Assembly: GCA_026225945.1 (NCBI GenBank)
Contig: JAMJFZ010000107.1
Location: 48,622,501 to 48,686,500, forward strand
DNA length: 64,000 bases
From: Cricetomys ansorgei
Lineage: Eukaryota > Chordata > Mammalia > Rodentia > Nesomyidae
Direction: 5' to 3'
Part shown: positions 22,570 to 34,410 of the stretch, one piece after another
How the letters are laid out: each line of letters opens with the position of its first letter
How positions within the stretch are numbered: position 1 is the stretch's first letter
Translations under genes and position numbers: made by a program
The notes under the pieces: generated by a model
What the model saw: only the letters and a program-made list of their open reading frames with translations
What the model was told of the DNA's origin: nothing
Database searches by the model: none

Positions 22570-25200
22570 TTTTTTTTTTGTTCAATTACAAAGTACATAT
22601 TTTTATTGGAGTTTAGGTTTTCCAGTTTGGTAGAGTATATATTTTTAAAGTATAGCCTTATAATTCTCTGGAATTCCTCAGTGTCTGTTGCTATTTCTCC
22701 CCTTTTGTCTCTAATTATATTTGGATCTTGTCTCTCTGTCTTTTAGTAATTTGACTAAGAGTTTATAAATCTTACTGATTTTCTCAAAGAGCCAGCTCTT
22801 CATTTTATTGATTCATAATGTTTTGTTTGTTTGTTTTTTCATTAATTTGTTTCTCTTTTATTGATTTCAGCTTTGAGTTTATTTCTTGCTGTCTATTCCC
22901 TTTGTGTGTCGTTTCTTCTTTTTATTCTAGAGTTTTCAGGTTTGCCATTAAGTTGCTAATATAAGATATCTCCAATTTTTATATATAGGCATCTAATGCT
23001 ATATAACCTTTCCTCTTTGAACTTCCTTCATTGTGTCCCATAGTGTTTGGTATGTTGTATTTTCAGTTTCATTCAGTTCTAAAAATTTTTAATTTCTTTC
23101 TAATTTCTTTCCTGACCCATTTTTCACTCAATAGTGAGTTGTTCAGTTTCAATTACTTTGTAAACTTTCTGTTTTTTTTTTTTCCTGTTGATGATATCCA
23201 GCATTAATCCCTGGTGGTTAAATGGGTTGCAGGGTGTTACATCAATTTTCTTGTATCTGTTAAGACTTACTTTGTTTTCAAGAATGTGTTCAATTCTGGA
23301 GAAAGTTCCATGAGGTGCTGAGAAGATACATTCTTTTGTGTATAGGTAAACTGTTCTGTAATTATGTTAGGTCCATCTGATTTACAGCATTATTTAGCTC
23401 CAGCATTTCTCTGTTTAGTTTTTAGATCTGTCTATTGGTGAGAATGAAGTACAGAATTCACCCACTATCACTGTGTGAGGATCAGTATATGGTTTTAGCT
23501 GTAGTAACATTTCTTTTATAAAAGTAGGTGCTCTTGTTTTTGGTGATTGAATGTTTCAAATTGCAATATTCTCTTGGTGAAGTTTTCTTTTGATGAGTAT
23601 GTAGTATTCTTCCCTATCTCTTGTGGTTAGTTTTATAGTCTATTTATGTTTGAAGATATTAATATTTCTACACAGGCTAGCTTCTTGGGCACATTTGCTT
23701 AGAATATCATTTCTCATCCTTTTACCCTGAGGTGATATCTATCCTTGATGCTAAGGCATGTTTCTTGGATACAGCAGAAGAATGGATCCTGTTTTCACAT
23801 ATAATGTGTTAGTCTGTGTCTTTTAAATGGGGGATTGAGGCCACTAATGTTGAAAATTATGAATAAGCAGTGTTTGTTGATTCCTGTTATATTGTTGTTA
23901 TGGTGTGGGTTTTGATTCCCATTCATTCAATTTGCTGGTCTATGATTATTTATTCCTTGTGTTTTCTTAGGTGTGTTTAACTTTTTCAGATTGGTTTTCC
24001 TTCTAGCACCTTCTCTAGAGCTGGATTTGTATGTAGAGACGGGTTAACTTTGGTTCATCAAGGAATGTTTTTCTTTCCCCATCTATTGTGACTGAAAGAC
24101 TGAGCTGGCATCAGTGGTCTCTTGGAGTTTGTAGAAGACCTGTGCAGGCCCTTCTGGCTTTTAAAGACCTCACTGAGAAGTCACACATTACTCTAATGGG
24201 TCTGCCTTTATATGTTACTTGGTCTTTTCCCCTTGCAAGTTTTTAACACTATTTCTCTGTTCAGTACATTTAGTGTTTAATTCTGTGTCCTGGAGAATTT
24301 CTTTCTTGTTCAGTCTATTTGGTATTCTGTATGCTTCTTGAACCTTGATGGGCATCTCCTTTATTATGTTAGAAAATTTTCTTCTGCGACTTCTTGAAAA
24401 TATTTTCTGTGCCTTTGAACCTGGTTTCATTTCCTTCCTCTATTCGCATCATTCATAGATTTGGTCTTTACATGGTGACCCAGATTTCCTAGGTGTTTTG
24501 TGTCTGGAAGATTATTTATATAAAATTTTCTTTGACTGAGATAGTTGTTTCTTCTATTTTGACTTCAATACCTGAGATTCTTTCTCCTATCTCTAGTACT
24601 CTGTAGGCTTACATCTGAAGTTTGTATTTGACTTCCTAAGTTTCCATTTCCAGTTTCACTTCAGCTGAGGTTTACTTTAGTGTTTCTATTTCTACTTTTC
24701 ATGTTTTGAACTGTTTTCCTCAGTTCATTCCACTCCTTGTGTTTTCAGATATTCCACTAATGAATGCATGCATATCCTCTTTAAGGTCCTTGACCATGTT
24801 CATAGCTATGTTGCATTTCTTAGGATCTACTGTAGTAGGGCCGCTATGTTCTGGTGGACTTATTTTCCTGTTGTTGGCTGTATTACTACTCTGGTGTCCA
24901 GGCATCTGGGTTGAAGATGGTTGTAATTCTTGGTGTTTGTATGTGGTCTTGTCTCTTTTGTGTGGGTATTCCATTCCTTGGTTTCTGTAATCATCTCTGG
25001 ACCTTAGGAGAGTGTTGTCTCTGTTGGTTGCTTAATAGGGAGAACTTCTGACTCCCTGATAGATGTGGCCACTGAGGGTCTTGATGGATGATCTCTTTTA
25101 TGTATGCCTCTATTGTTGGCATGTATTTTATTTAGTGTTTTTGCATCTGTGTTCATCAGGTGTTTTGTTTTGTTTTGCTTGAGTTATTTTTGTTGTTTCC
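22570..25200 (-). mobile_element. L1 (Lx-type) fragment: ORF2 N-terminal half, ORF1, 5' region
   Basis: Read in reverse, this runs from the 5' region (about 25200-24850) through ORF1 remnants (about 24850-24060) into the endonuclease/RT N-terminal part of ORF2 (about 24050-22570). Reverse-complement landmarks include GAGCCAGCTCTTCATTTTAT, CTGGTGGTTAAATGGGTTGC and GGTCCATCTGATTTACAGCA. The 3' half of ORF2 is absent, so this is an internal/5' fragment, dead by many stops and indels. Confidence 0.85.
24060..24850 (-). pseudogene. L1 ORF1 remnant (RNA-binding protein of LINE-1)
   Basis: Three pieces of the ORF1 protein survive in different frames. From 24974-24720 a fragment includes MVKDLKEDMHAFISGISENT, the coiled-coil part. 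From 24430-24215 a fragment includes EMPIKVQEAYRIPNRLNKKE, the start of the C-terminal domain. Further on (about 24235-24150) the frame reads GKDQVTYKGRPIRVMCDFSV and then KARR, the conserved C-terminal core. ORF1p binds L1 RNA and forms the retrotransposition RNP. Frameshifts and stops between the pieces show it is not functional. Confidence 0.85.
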
Positions 25201-25729
25201 TTCCCTGGTTTGGTATTAATACCAATTTTAATTTTACTTGGAATTAATAGAGAAACAACCATTTTTTTAAAAAATGTTCAATGTTCTGATCCAAGAATAA
25301 GAAATTACTACTTATTCTCTGATTTCCATTTGAGAAAGACTAGCACGATTCTGGGAAGGAATGATTCACTAAGTGATTCTCCTGTGTCACTGAACCGGAA
25401 GCTCAACATTTCAGCTAGGATGATTGGCCAGAACTTTCAAGGATCCTCATATTTGTCCGCCTCCAACACTAGGGTTACAGCTCAGCTAAATACTGCCATG
25501 CCTGACCTTTATGTGGGCATTTGGAGATCCTAAGGCTTTCATAGCAAACATTTAACTCCTGCGGCAGTCCTCCATCCTCTGTGGTTTTTGGAGGTAAAAT
25601 CACTGATTTGATTTGATTTCAATTATTTTCAATATATAAGAAAGAGCACTGTACTGTGTATTGAAAACAAATGGCCATGGCATACATTTTAAGTCTTTTA
25701 ATTTTTCAAATCCTTTAAATGGATTTTAA
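25201..25729. other. No feature recognised
   Basis: Contains a 107-codon open frame (25210-25533) with no recognised motif. No other feature. Confidence 0.4.
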
Positions 25730-25866
25730 GGTGTAAGCTTTTAATCCCCTCATTAGGAGGGCAGAGGCTGATGGATCTCTGTGAGTTCAAGGCCAGCCTG
25801 GTCTACAGAGTGAGTTCCTAGCTCCCAGACTGGCAGGGATACATAGTGAGATCTTATCTAAAATAA
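25730..25866 (+). mobile_element. B1 SINE
   Basis: TTTTAATCCCCTCATTAGGA, ATCTCTGTGAGTTCAAGGCC, AGCCTGGTCTACAGAGTGAG and a GTGAGATCTTATCTAAAAT tail. Confidence 0.9.
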
Positions 25867-26907
25867 TGGTCTATTTTCTTTTCATATTTTCATATCACCC
25901 TTTTATGTTCACTAAATTAAGCCACTTTGAATTAGAGGGATAAATCTTCATTTCTTTGTCTTGAATATTTAACAATTTGATACCATCATCATTTAAAGTT
26001 TGGGTAAACTGATTTTACCACCTGTGACCCATTGGTACCACAGTGCTTGCTGCTAATGTTTTTATTTTAAACATATTCTTCCCATTGTTCTTATATATTT
26101 TCTGTCCATTCTTTTGATGGTGTTAGATAGTCTGTAGCATCTGAAATGTTATAATTAAATGATGTTTGTCATTAAATTTATCTATATTTAACAGATTCTA
26201 TATTTATCATTCCCAAAGTTTTATTATGTAATCATAACTTATATAATAAACTCATTTTTATTTAACATTTATTTTTAAAATGAAGTTCTGAAATGGTCTT
26301 GTGTAGATTTGAAACTATTCTTTACGTTGTATCATGTGTCTTGTGCTCCATGGTGTTATTTAGTTTTTATTTCCTTGTAAAACTTTGTATTTTAGACAGT
26401 TTAAAACTAAGTGTTTTGTTTTAAAAACATTTTTATAAAAATGTAATATGGTAACTATTTGATTATTTGTTTAGTTTGTCAAAAATTGATAGAGGTGTTA
26501 AAAGCTATTGCTGAAATTTTATTTTTGGCAATTTCTTCTTTTATTTGTAACAGTTGTTCTTTGATGTGCCAAATAAAATATCATAATATATAAAGTATCA
26601 GATACAGTGCTATTTGTATTTTACTGTTTTTATGTTTGGTAAAATTCTGCGTGTTGTTTAACTTTACATTTAGCCTTTTATGTTTCTTTGAACCTTGATA
26701 ACTAAATTTATTTCCTGCAACTTTGTAGATGGGTAATTGATCTACAGTGTTTTGCACATAGTTGAATTATAAAGCTTGATGTTTTAATGTGCCAAAGTTT
26801 TCTTGTTCCCCTTTCCTTACGCCTGTTGTCTCCAGCCTCTCTATTCCTTTTCCCAAAATCACTCATTTGCTGTTATTAAAAAATAAGTACATATTCTAGA
26901 ACTCTAC
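25867..26907. other. No feature recognised
   Basis: About 1 kb of very AT-rich sequence; no gene, splice or repeat signature I can name. Confidence 0.5.
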
Positions 26908-27290
26908 TGTCTTAGAGTTTCTATTGCTGAGATAAAACACTGTGGCTAAAGGCAACTTGGGAAGGAAAGAGTTTATTTAACCTTACAGCTTGTAAATCCA
27001 TCACTGAGGGAAGCCTGGGTGGGAACTGAAGCAGAAACCATGGAGGAGTGGTAGTCACAGGCTTACTCCTATGGCTTAATCAGCCTGCTTTCTTACAGTG
27101 TCTAAAACTACCAGCCTAGGGGTGGCTCCACCCACAGTGAGCTCAGACCTTCCCCATCAATCACTGATCAAGAAAATGCCCTACAGACTTTCCTGCAGGC
27201 CAATCCTACAGAGGCCAATCCAACAACAAAAATGCCCTTTCCCCAGATGACCTAACTTATGTCATGTTGACATAAAAACCAGCCAGCTTA
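26908..27290 (-). mobile_element. MT-type MaLR LTR
   Basis: Begins TGTCTTAGAGTTTCTATTGC, then GATAAAACACTGTGG, AATCAGCCTGCTTTCTTA, GGGTGGCTCCACCCACAGTG, TCACTGATCAAGAAAATGCC, and ends TGTTGACATAAAAACCAGCC. It is the reverse of the MT consensus. The flanks TCTAC and TCTAT fit a 5-bp target duplication with one change. Confidence 0.85.
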
Positions 27291-27299
27291 TCTATGTAT

Positions 27300-27710
27300 A
27301 CCTAATCTCTCAGTTTTTCTTTGGGGTTTGCATGATTCTTTGTAATTTCTCCCATATCCTGTGTTTATTGTTTATTCCTTTACACTATTCAGTAGCATTC
27401 CAATGGATAAATGAATAAACCAAAAATTGTTTATCTCTCTTCTCGTGTTTGGATTGTTAATATTTTTTGTCTACTATAGAGAAAGCTGGTAGAATGTTAG
27501 TTTTATATGCCTGCATGCTCTTATTTCTCTTGGGAAAATACCAAGAAATAGAATGTCTATATATGATAGGTTTAGGTTAAACATAAGCATCTGTGGCACT
27601 GTATTCCAAAGTAGTCATACCATTTTATATGTACCCCAGACATGAATAAGAACATCAATTCCCCAGTATTCTCACCAATACTTGTGTATTGAGACTTTTA
27701 GTCATTTTTT
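27300..27710 (-). mobile_element. Old L1 3' region fragment
   Basis: GCACTGTATTCCAAAGTAGT, CATACCATTTTATATGTACC, TCAATTCCCCAGTATTCTCA and CCAATACTTGTGT follow the reverse of mammalian L1 3' sequences. Confidence 0.65.
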
Positions 27711-27937
27711 ATTAAATTAATTATTTCCATTTTCATATTATATGTATGGGTGTTTTCTGTCATGTATGACTGTGCCCTACTTGTAAGCATAATTCCTGTA
27801 GAGGCAAGAGAGCACTGGATCTCATAGAACCAGAGTTACAGATAGTTGTGAGCTGCCATGTGGGTGCTGGGAACCAAAGCCATGACAGCTGGAAGAGCAG
27901 CAACTGCTTTTTAACCTCTGAACTTTTCTCTAGCCCT
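27711..27937 (-). mobile_element. B3 SINE, near full length
   Basis: GGGTGTTTTCTGTCATGTAT, AGAGTTACAGATAGTTGTGA, GCTGCCATGTGGGTGCTGGG and GAAGAGCAGCAACTGC. It abuts the CCTT repeat. Confidence 0.88.
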
Positions 27938-28036
27938 CCCTTCCTTCCTTCCTTCCTTCCTTCCTTCCTTCCTTCCTTCCTTCCTTCCTTCCTTCCTTCC
28001 TTCCTTCCTTCCTTTCCTTCCTTCCTTTCCTTTTTT
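27938..28036. repeat. (TTCC)n tetranucleotide microsatellite
   Basis: More than twenty TTCC units, interrupted near the 3' end by TTTCC variants. Confidence 0.97.
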
Positions 28037-30050
28037 GGAAGGTTTACATTAAAAAAGATTCCTACATGTGCATTATATTCACATCATTTCCTTCATCCCT
28101 CTCTCCTTCCAACTCCTTCCATGTACCCCATCCTACCTCTCAAATTCATGATCTTTTCTTTTGTAATTATTGTACACACACACACACAGAGTTAATTTAA
28201 AAGCACAAGTTTTTACCTGACACTTGAAATCAGATCAGAGCAAGTATAGCTCCAAAGACAGAAGCAGAACACTGTAATAAACAGTTTTTAAAACTAGAAA
28301 GCAAAGTTTACTAAGGAAAACTGTGATCGCCTCATGTAGAAAAGAAGAGTGGAAGATAATTTAGGAATAAAAAAATCTTTTCTCTGTCATTGAGGAGAGA
28401 CTTAGAGAAACATCTTGTGTAAACATTACAGCACTCATTTTGATAGAGTATCTTTTGTTACACTTATAAATATGCAGCAGAGCGTCCCTTGAATGTCTTT
28501 AAAACAGATAGTCATAGCTCTGCATAGGTATGAGTGTTGATAGCATCTTATGTGAAGTACCTCTAGTGTTCTACTATGTCTTCACATTTTTTGGTAACCA
28601 GTGTAACATTTTTTTTTCTTGTAAATTTGGTGTTAGATTTCCTTTGCTTGGTGCAAAATAATTTATTCATAGGATCTGTAATGTTTTTCTTATAAAATGC
28701 TGTTATTAATTTAAACAAAGAAGTCAGAGTTACTTTTTGAGAATACATTTTCTGATTCAGTCTTTCTTCAGGATTGCTACCCAATTTGATACTATCCTCC
28801 TCATACCTCTGATTATTTAGACCTGGTTTCTATGTGGGCTTCCCGTCATCACACTGATGACAGTATTTCTAGCCATATAATTACAGGAAGTATATAGTCA
28901 CATCTTTTTGTGAAAAGATGTGATAAAAGACAGTGTTAAAAATGGGCCACTCCTGGTACTTTCCCATGATAAATGCAGCTATAACTGACATGGGATATTC
29001 CCACTTTATTGTTAGCACTAAGGTATTGCTGAACTCAACCTTATGTGGATAGAATTCAGTGAACAAAAGACTCTGTTGAAATTGATATTCAAATACAATT
29101 AATGTAAACTCAGAAGAATTGAGAGCTCATTTGCAGCCATTGTTCTTCAATAATCATGTCAATCTAACATGTTAACTTCTCAAGATAGCTCAGCTCTTTA
29201 TAGGTCTTTCAATAAAGAAAACGTACATTTGGAAATATATAGAAATATATAGTTAACTATTTAATATAAAATCTAGGTACATAGTGACTCCAAATGGTAG
29301 ACCTTGGCTTCTAGAATTACAGTCACATATATGTATATTGGAATTTAAAGGGATGAGACAGGTTCCTGCATTAACATTATTCGAGTCCTTTTATTGAACT
29401 CAGCATGATGATGCTAGGTGTTGGAAGTGAGTTTAAAGAGGGTCTGTGTTTGTGTTTATAAACACTTAAGTAGTTTTCTTCCTTGAGTTGGATTTGAATT
29501 TAGTGCCCTGAAATTCCAAGTGATAATTATTCGATGCCAAATATTATTAGAGTCCAGAGATTTGTATCTTGCCTCCTTGTTTATTATTCTTAGAGTCTTA
29601 CAAGAGTACCACTGTTGGGGAAATGGCTATAGCAATGTTTGTAACACTCTCAACATAGGTCAGTGAACAACAGACTTCTTAATGGACAGAATCCATCTTG
29701 GCCTTCTGTAAGTCAGGTGGCATAAGCAGAGGGAGAAACATGGTGTGAGTGGTGGCAGGTTTTCTCTCTGTCTCTGTGGATTTGGAATGCCTGATGTTGG
29801 TGTGAAGGCACCTGTCTTTGGGGATGGGCCAGGGAAAGGAAATGAAAATATTTTGCAAGGCTTTCTGTATTTATACTACCACTGAGGGATATTACCAGAC
29901 TGTTGGAGCTTTATGCTTTGAATAAATAGTCATATATTCTTTGTTGATCATTTTGAATTTGATTAATCTGTATTGGCATTATGCTAATTTCTTGAAGAGA
30001 TGTACAAACTATACTTTGATTGTTCTGTTAAAAAATTTCATGAATTCATT
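28037..30050. other. No gene recognised
   Basis: A short (CA)n run lies at 28172-28188. Otherwise it looks single-copy and AT-rich. No supported coding region. Confidence 0.5.
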
Positions 30051-30055
30051 ATTTT

Positions 30056-30088
<33 letters not shown>
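30056..30088. repeat. (TG)n(TA)n microsatellite
   Basis: TG units running into TA units. Confidence 0.93.
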
Positions 30089-30149
30089 CCAAAAATGAAA
30101 CTACCAAAGTTAAAAGGAAAGAATGATATTTGAAGTTGATTGACTGGCA

Positions 30150-30640
30150 TCACAATCCAGCAACGTTTAAATGTATCTCTTTATCACTGTCTTTAGACAG
30201 TGGTTTTTCTTACTGAGGTTTTTCTTACTGATTCCTAATTATATTCCACTGTGGTTGGATAAGACACAAGGAATTATTTTTATTTCTGTTTGGTGTTCTA
30301 TAAGGCTATTTTATGGCCTACAGTGTGTTTTTAGAACTTAAAAAAGGTACAACTGTTGAGAAATATGTTCAGTTTTTATCTGCCTGGTAAAATATTCTGT
30401 AGATATCTACTACTAATCCCAATTGATTGAGAGTGTAACTTAGCTCTGAGATTTCTTTGTTGATTTGCCATTTGAAAGATCTATAAAATATTAGGGTAGG
30501 GTACTGAAGTTCCTCATTAAAGGTTCACGACCTATGTGGCCTTTTATCATTTATTTTATAAAACTGGTAGCAACAAGATTTGGTGCATGAATACTGTAAA
30601 TCTTCATAGATTGTTCTTTTTACTAATATGTAATGGCCCT
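30150..30640 (-). mobile_element. Old L1 fragment, ORF2 endonuclease-side region
   Basis: ATTCCACTGTGGTTGGATAA, AATATTCTGTAGATATCTAC, TTTCTTTGTTGATTTGCCAT and GTAATGGCCCTACTT match the reverse of an old L1 ORF2 5' half. Confidence 0.72.
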
Positions 30641-30646
30641 ACTTTA

Positions 30647-30649
30647 AAA

Positions 30650-30689
<40 letters not shown>

Positions 30690-30692
30690 TTT
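30647..30692. repeat. (ATT)n microsatellite
   Basis: About fourteen ATT units. Confidence 0.95.
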
Positions 30693-30739
30693 AAGTGACT
30701 GCATGGGAGGTGCCTATGTGTTAGTATGCATGCTCTTCT

Positions 30740-30976
30740 GAGTGTGTGTCATCCTAAAGTTGATGTTGAGAATCACTCTTGAACATTTTTCTTCAAAGCA
30801 TGCTCTCCCAATCAAGTTCCACTTGCTTTGGGGATTCCTGGCTCTGCTTCCTACGGTTGGCATTACATATGAATCACTCTGCCCACCTAGCATTTATGTG
30901 GCTTCTGGATATCTAAGCTCTATTCCTCTTGCTAGGGCAGGAAGCATTTTAATAGCTGAGCATTTTCCCCAGCCCT
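30740..30976 (-). mobile_element. B4-like SINE, diverged
   Basis: TTGGCATTACATATGAATCA, TGCCCACCTAGCATTTATGT, GCAGGAAGCATTTTAATAGC and TGAGCATTTTCCCCAGCCC, the reverse of a B4-type element. Confidence 0.6.
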
Positions 30977-31029
30977 GTAGTAGACCTTTTTTTATCTTAT
31001 CTTTTCTAATTTGTGTTTAACATAACTAT

Positions 31030-31429
31030 CAGATGGGAATCATTACTTTAGTTTGTATGACTTCTATTTGCTTGATACCTTGATTTTCAACATTTGGCTC
31101 TCAGTTTTTAGATTTCTTTGGGAATTATATAAGCTTCAAGACAATAGATAGGTGTGTAAGTCGACTTAGACTGCATTTTCTATTGTTGAATTAATGACAT
31201 TTCTATTTAAGTTATTATTCAAAGTCCTTAGTTATTTCTATGATTTTGTAGGTTGATTGGTTTGTTTGTAATTTATTCTTCTATTAGTATTAGAATTTTG
31301 CTCATTTGGACATAGCTGATTGCTTGCTGACTACCTCCATTCAATTATTCTTCTCACAAATATTCTTCTTCTTGTGTTCTGTGAATAAAATGTTTTTTCC
31401 CTTTTGTGTATATTATTCTTAAATTTAAA
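31030..31429 (-). other. Possible further old L1 sequence
   Basis: AT-rich text with L1-like phrasing (TTATTTCTATGATTTTGTAG, AATTTATTCTTCTATTAGTA). It may extend the 30150-30640 L1. Not certain. Confidence 0.35.
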
Positions 31430-32231
31430 AAATATTTTAACAATTCTGAGAATATCATACAACGTAGTTAGATACTATTCACACCCCATAATTCTGGAGA
31501 AATAAATCTTCCACCCTCCCCTTACCTACTTACTCAACTTTTTGTCTTTTCATAAAAAGAAAAGAAAGAAAAACCTGTCAGGTTCAATTTGTGCTCCACA
31601 TAAACTCTTTGGATGTGTGGCAATCTACTGTATTGTGGCTGATTTACCAGGGGCGACACCCTTAGAGAAAATCGATTCTCTCTTTTAGCAGCTATTAATT
31701 GCCAATAGCTCCTCAGTCAAGGGTGAAACTTTGTGTCCATCTACCCCTTCCATGCTGGAATTTTGTCTCTCTTGGGATTACCCAGGTCTTGTGTATGCTG
31801 TTACAACTCTGGTAAGTTCAAATTTGCAATTGCCCTGCTATATCCAGAAAAACACCAGAGTTGAACTCACTCGTCACATCTGGCTCTTCAAATCTTTTTG
31901 TAGTGATTCTTGAACCTGGGGAGGATGCGTGCAATATACATGTTCAATTTAGGGCTGAGCAATTGGAAATTTCCTATTCTCTGCCCCTTGGCCAGTTATG
32001 GTCTTAATGTTAATCACTACCTACTGCAAAAAGGAGTTTCTCTGATGAAGGGTGAGAGATGTATTGATTTAATTTAAGTCAGTTTGATGCAAAGTCCATT
32101 TAGCATGATAGTAATAGGATCTCCCTTAGAGTTTACTACTTGTCTAGTCACATGTTCTTGGTCCCAGTAACTATGCCAAGTATGAGTTTCATCTTTGGAG
32201 TGGGCCTTAAATTCAATCAGAAAGTGAGTTT

Positions 32232-32385
32232 GTTGTTTTTTCAAGACAGAGTTTCTCTGTTGTAACTCTGGCTGTCCTGGAACTTACTCTGTAGACCAGG
32301 CTGGCTTCGAACTCACAGAGATCCGCCTGCCTCTGCCTCCCAAGGGCTGGGATTAAAGGCCTGTGCCACCACCACCACTGCCCGA
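32232..32385 (-). mobile_element. B1 SINE, full length
   Basis: TTTTTTCAAGACAGAGTTTC, CTGGCTGTCCTGGAACTTAC, GTAGACCAGGCTGGCTTCGA, TGCCTCTGCCTCCCAAGGGC and GGGATTAAAGGCCTGTGCC. It is inserted in the L1 3' UTR block right after CAATCAGAAAG. Confidence 0.96.
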
Positions 32386-33500
32386 CAACTCCCACAATAT
32401 TCATACCACTGTTCATGTCTGATCTTTATTGTAGTTTGCAGGGTTCACAGCTGGGTAAGACTGATGACGGCTTTTCTCTTCTAGTAGCCTGCAAAGCTCC
32501 TTCCAGCACTATGAAGTTAGCTAGCAAGGATGAAATGTCCAGGACAGTGACAGATTGATTACTTCATGTCCTATGATTTAACTTTGTGGTATCTTCAGCA
32601 AAAAAAAAAAAAAAACAAAAAAGAGGGCTTAGCAACATGTTCTGTAAGGTACATAAGAACATTGGCGATAGCTTGTAATGCTAGTTGAATCTATGAGAAC
32701 TTACTGGCCAACAACTCCAAAAGAGGTAATCCACTTTTAGCCCTGGGATTTTTGTGTGTTAGTTTTAGTATGGGCATTGCCACTCTATTATAGGGTTACT
32801 GTATTCACACTTTTTACATATGTATATGTGCATATTTTGGGAATCTTCTAGAGTAGTAGGTTTCCTTATGACTTTTTCAAAAGGTCTTTAGTGTTAATCC
32901 CCCATGTCACCTCCTTAATCCTGCCCTCTCACCTCCCACCTTATTTAACCCTTCCTGTTTCCTTATTACCCTGTACTATTACATTCTATCGTCCATATCT
33001 TAAAAGCCCTCCCTCACCCCAGGTAACTCTCTAATACTCTGAGTATTCTAAATAAAACACACATATCTAAAGATTTAAAACTAACATGCACAAGTGAGAG
33101 AAAATGTAACATTGTCTCTCTGGGTCTTGGTTACCTTGCGTAAAATTATTGTTTCCTTTTATTATATTTTTTTATTTTATATTTATATTTTTTATACTTC
33201 CATTTATTTATCTGAAAATTTTATAACTTCATTTTTATTAACAAGTGGCTAATGTTCTTTGTGTAATCATACCATGTTTTCATTATCTATTTATCAGCTG
33301 ATAGACATCTAGGCTGTTTCTATTTCCTAATTGTTGTGAATAAGGATGAGCTTGTTTTTACTTATATCTTACTACTTATCTGTAGTAAGATATAAAACCC
33401 TCTGAGTAAAAACGCAAGAGTGGTATAGCTGGATTATGTGTTAGATTTATTTTTAGCTTTTTGAGGAATGTGCATACTAATTTCCATAATGGTTTCATAC

Positions 33501-33732
33501 CAGTGGTTCTCAAACTTCCTAATGCTATGACTCTTCAATACAGTTTCTCATGTTGTGATAACCCCCAACCATAAAATTATTCATTGCTACTTCCTAACTG
33601 TAATTTTGCTATTGTTACACATCACAGTGTGAATATCTGACATGCAGATGTTCATAGGCGACCCGCCTAAGGTCATTTGAAAGGGTCATTTGAACCTCAA
33701 AGGGGTCACGACCCACAGGTTAAGAACAGCTG
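33501..33732 (+). mobile_element. URR1 (hAT-Charlie) DNA transposon
   Basis: CAGTGGTTCTCAAACTTCCT starts the element, GATAACCCCCAACCATAAAA lies in the body, and GACCCACAGGTTAAGAACAG with CTG ends it. The flanking 8-mers (TTTCATAC and TTAAATAG) no longer match well. A short GGTCATTTGAA segment is duplicated near the 3' end. Confidence 0.9.
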
Positions 33733-33760
33733 TTAAATAGTTTGCTTTTTTTTTTTAAAA

Positions 33761-34038
33761 GGAGGATATTTATTTAGGTACACAGTTTGAGTGGATATTG
33801 TCTATCACAATAGGGAAGACATGATGATAGGAGTAAAAGGCTCTTACCCACATTTCAAGGGACCAAAAGAGAGGGTGGGCTATAATGCTCATTACTTTCT
33901 CCCACCCCCAGACCCACTTCCTCCAGCTGGATCCCATCTCCTAAAGGAGTCCCAGGATTCTCAAAACAGTGCCTCCAGCTGGGGACCAAGTTCAAACACA
34001 TGAGCTTGTGCAAGCCACTTTCCATCCAAACCATCACA
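33761..34038 (-). mobile_element. MaLR (ORR1/MTE-like) LTR
   Basis: Reversed, it begins TGTGATGGTTTGGATGGAAA, then CTCATGTGTTTGAACTTGGT, CCCCAGCTGGAGGCACTG, and ends with the AAATAAATATCCTCC region. Part of the 3' end is missing. Confidence 0.75.
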
Positions 34039-34198
34039 TAGAGGTAGTAAAATGGAATAAATACGCCTTATCATTTTCTAAAATAGGTGAACATATGCAC
34101 ATAAGTCTGTTTTGATAATTAAATAATAAGTTTTTTAAAACTCCTAGACTAGTCATTGACACACAGCAGGTGCTCAATAAAATATAACCAGTATTTTT

Positions 34199-34201
<3 letters not shown>

Positions 34202-34243
<42 letters not shown>

Positions 34244-34410
34244 TCTCTTGTATAATACATCCTGACCCCCATTCTCCCCTCCCTCTTTCCCCTCCCTGTT
34301 CCCTCCTTCTCCCTCAGATCCACCCCCTCCCCGCTTCCCCTCAGAAAAGAGCTAGCCTCTCAGGGTTACTACTTGAACAAGACATAATAAGATGGAAGGT
34401 CAAGCACTTT
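34202..34410 (-). mobile_element. (TA)n and inverted short LINE 3' end
   Basis: A (TA)n run (34202-34241) joins a C-rich tract (CCCCTCCCTCTTTCCCCTCC) and TCTCAGGGTTACTACTTGAA, CAAGACATAATAAGATGGA. It is a member of the family also seen at 4220, 12130 and 38450. Confidence 0.62.

Noticed and set aside
27938..28036. Regular repeat array considered as CRISPR-like or satellite
   Set aside because: It is a plain TTCC microsatellite with no spacers.
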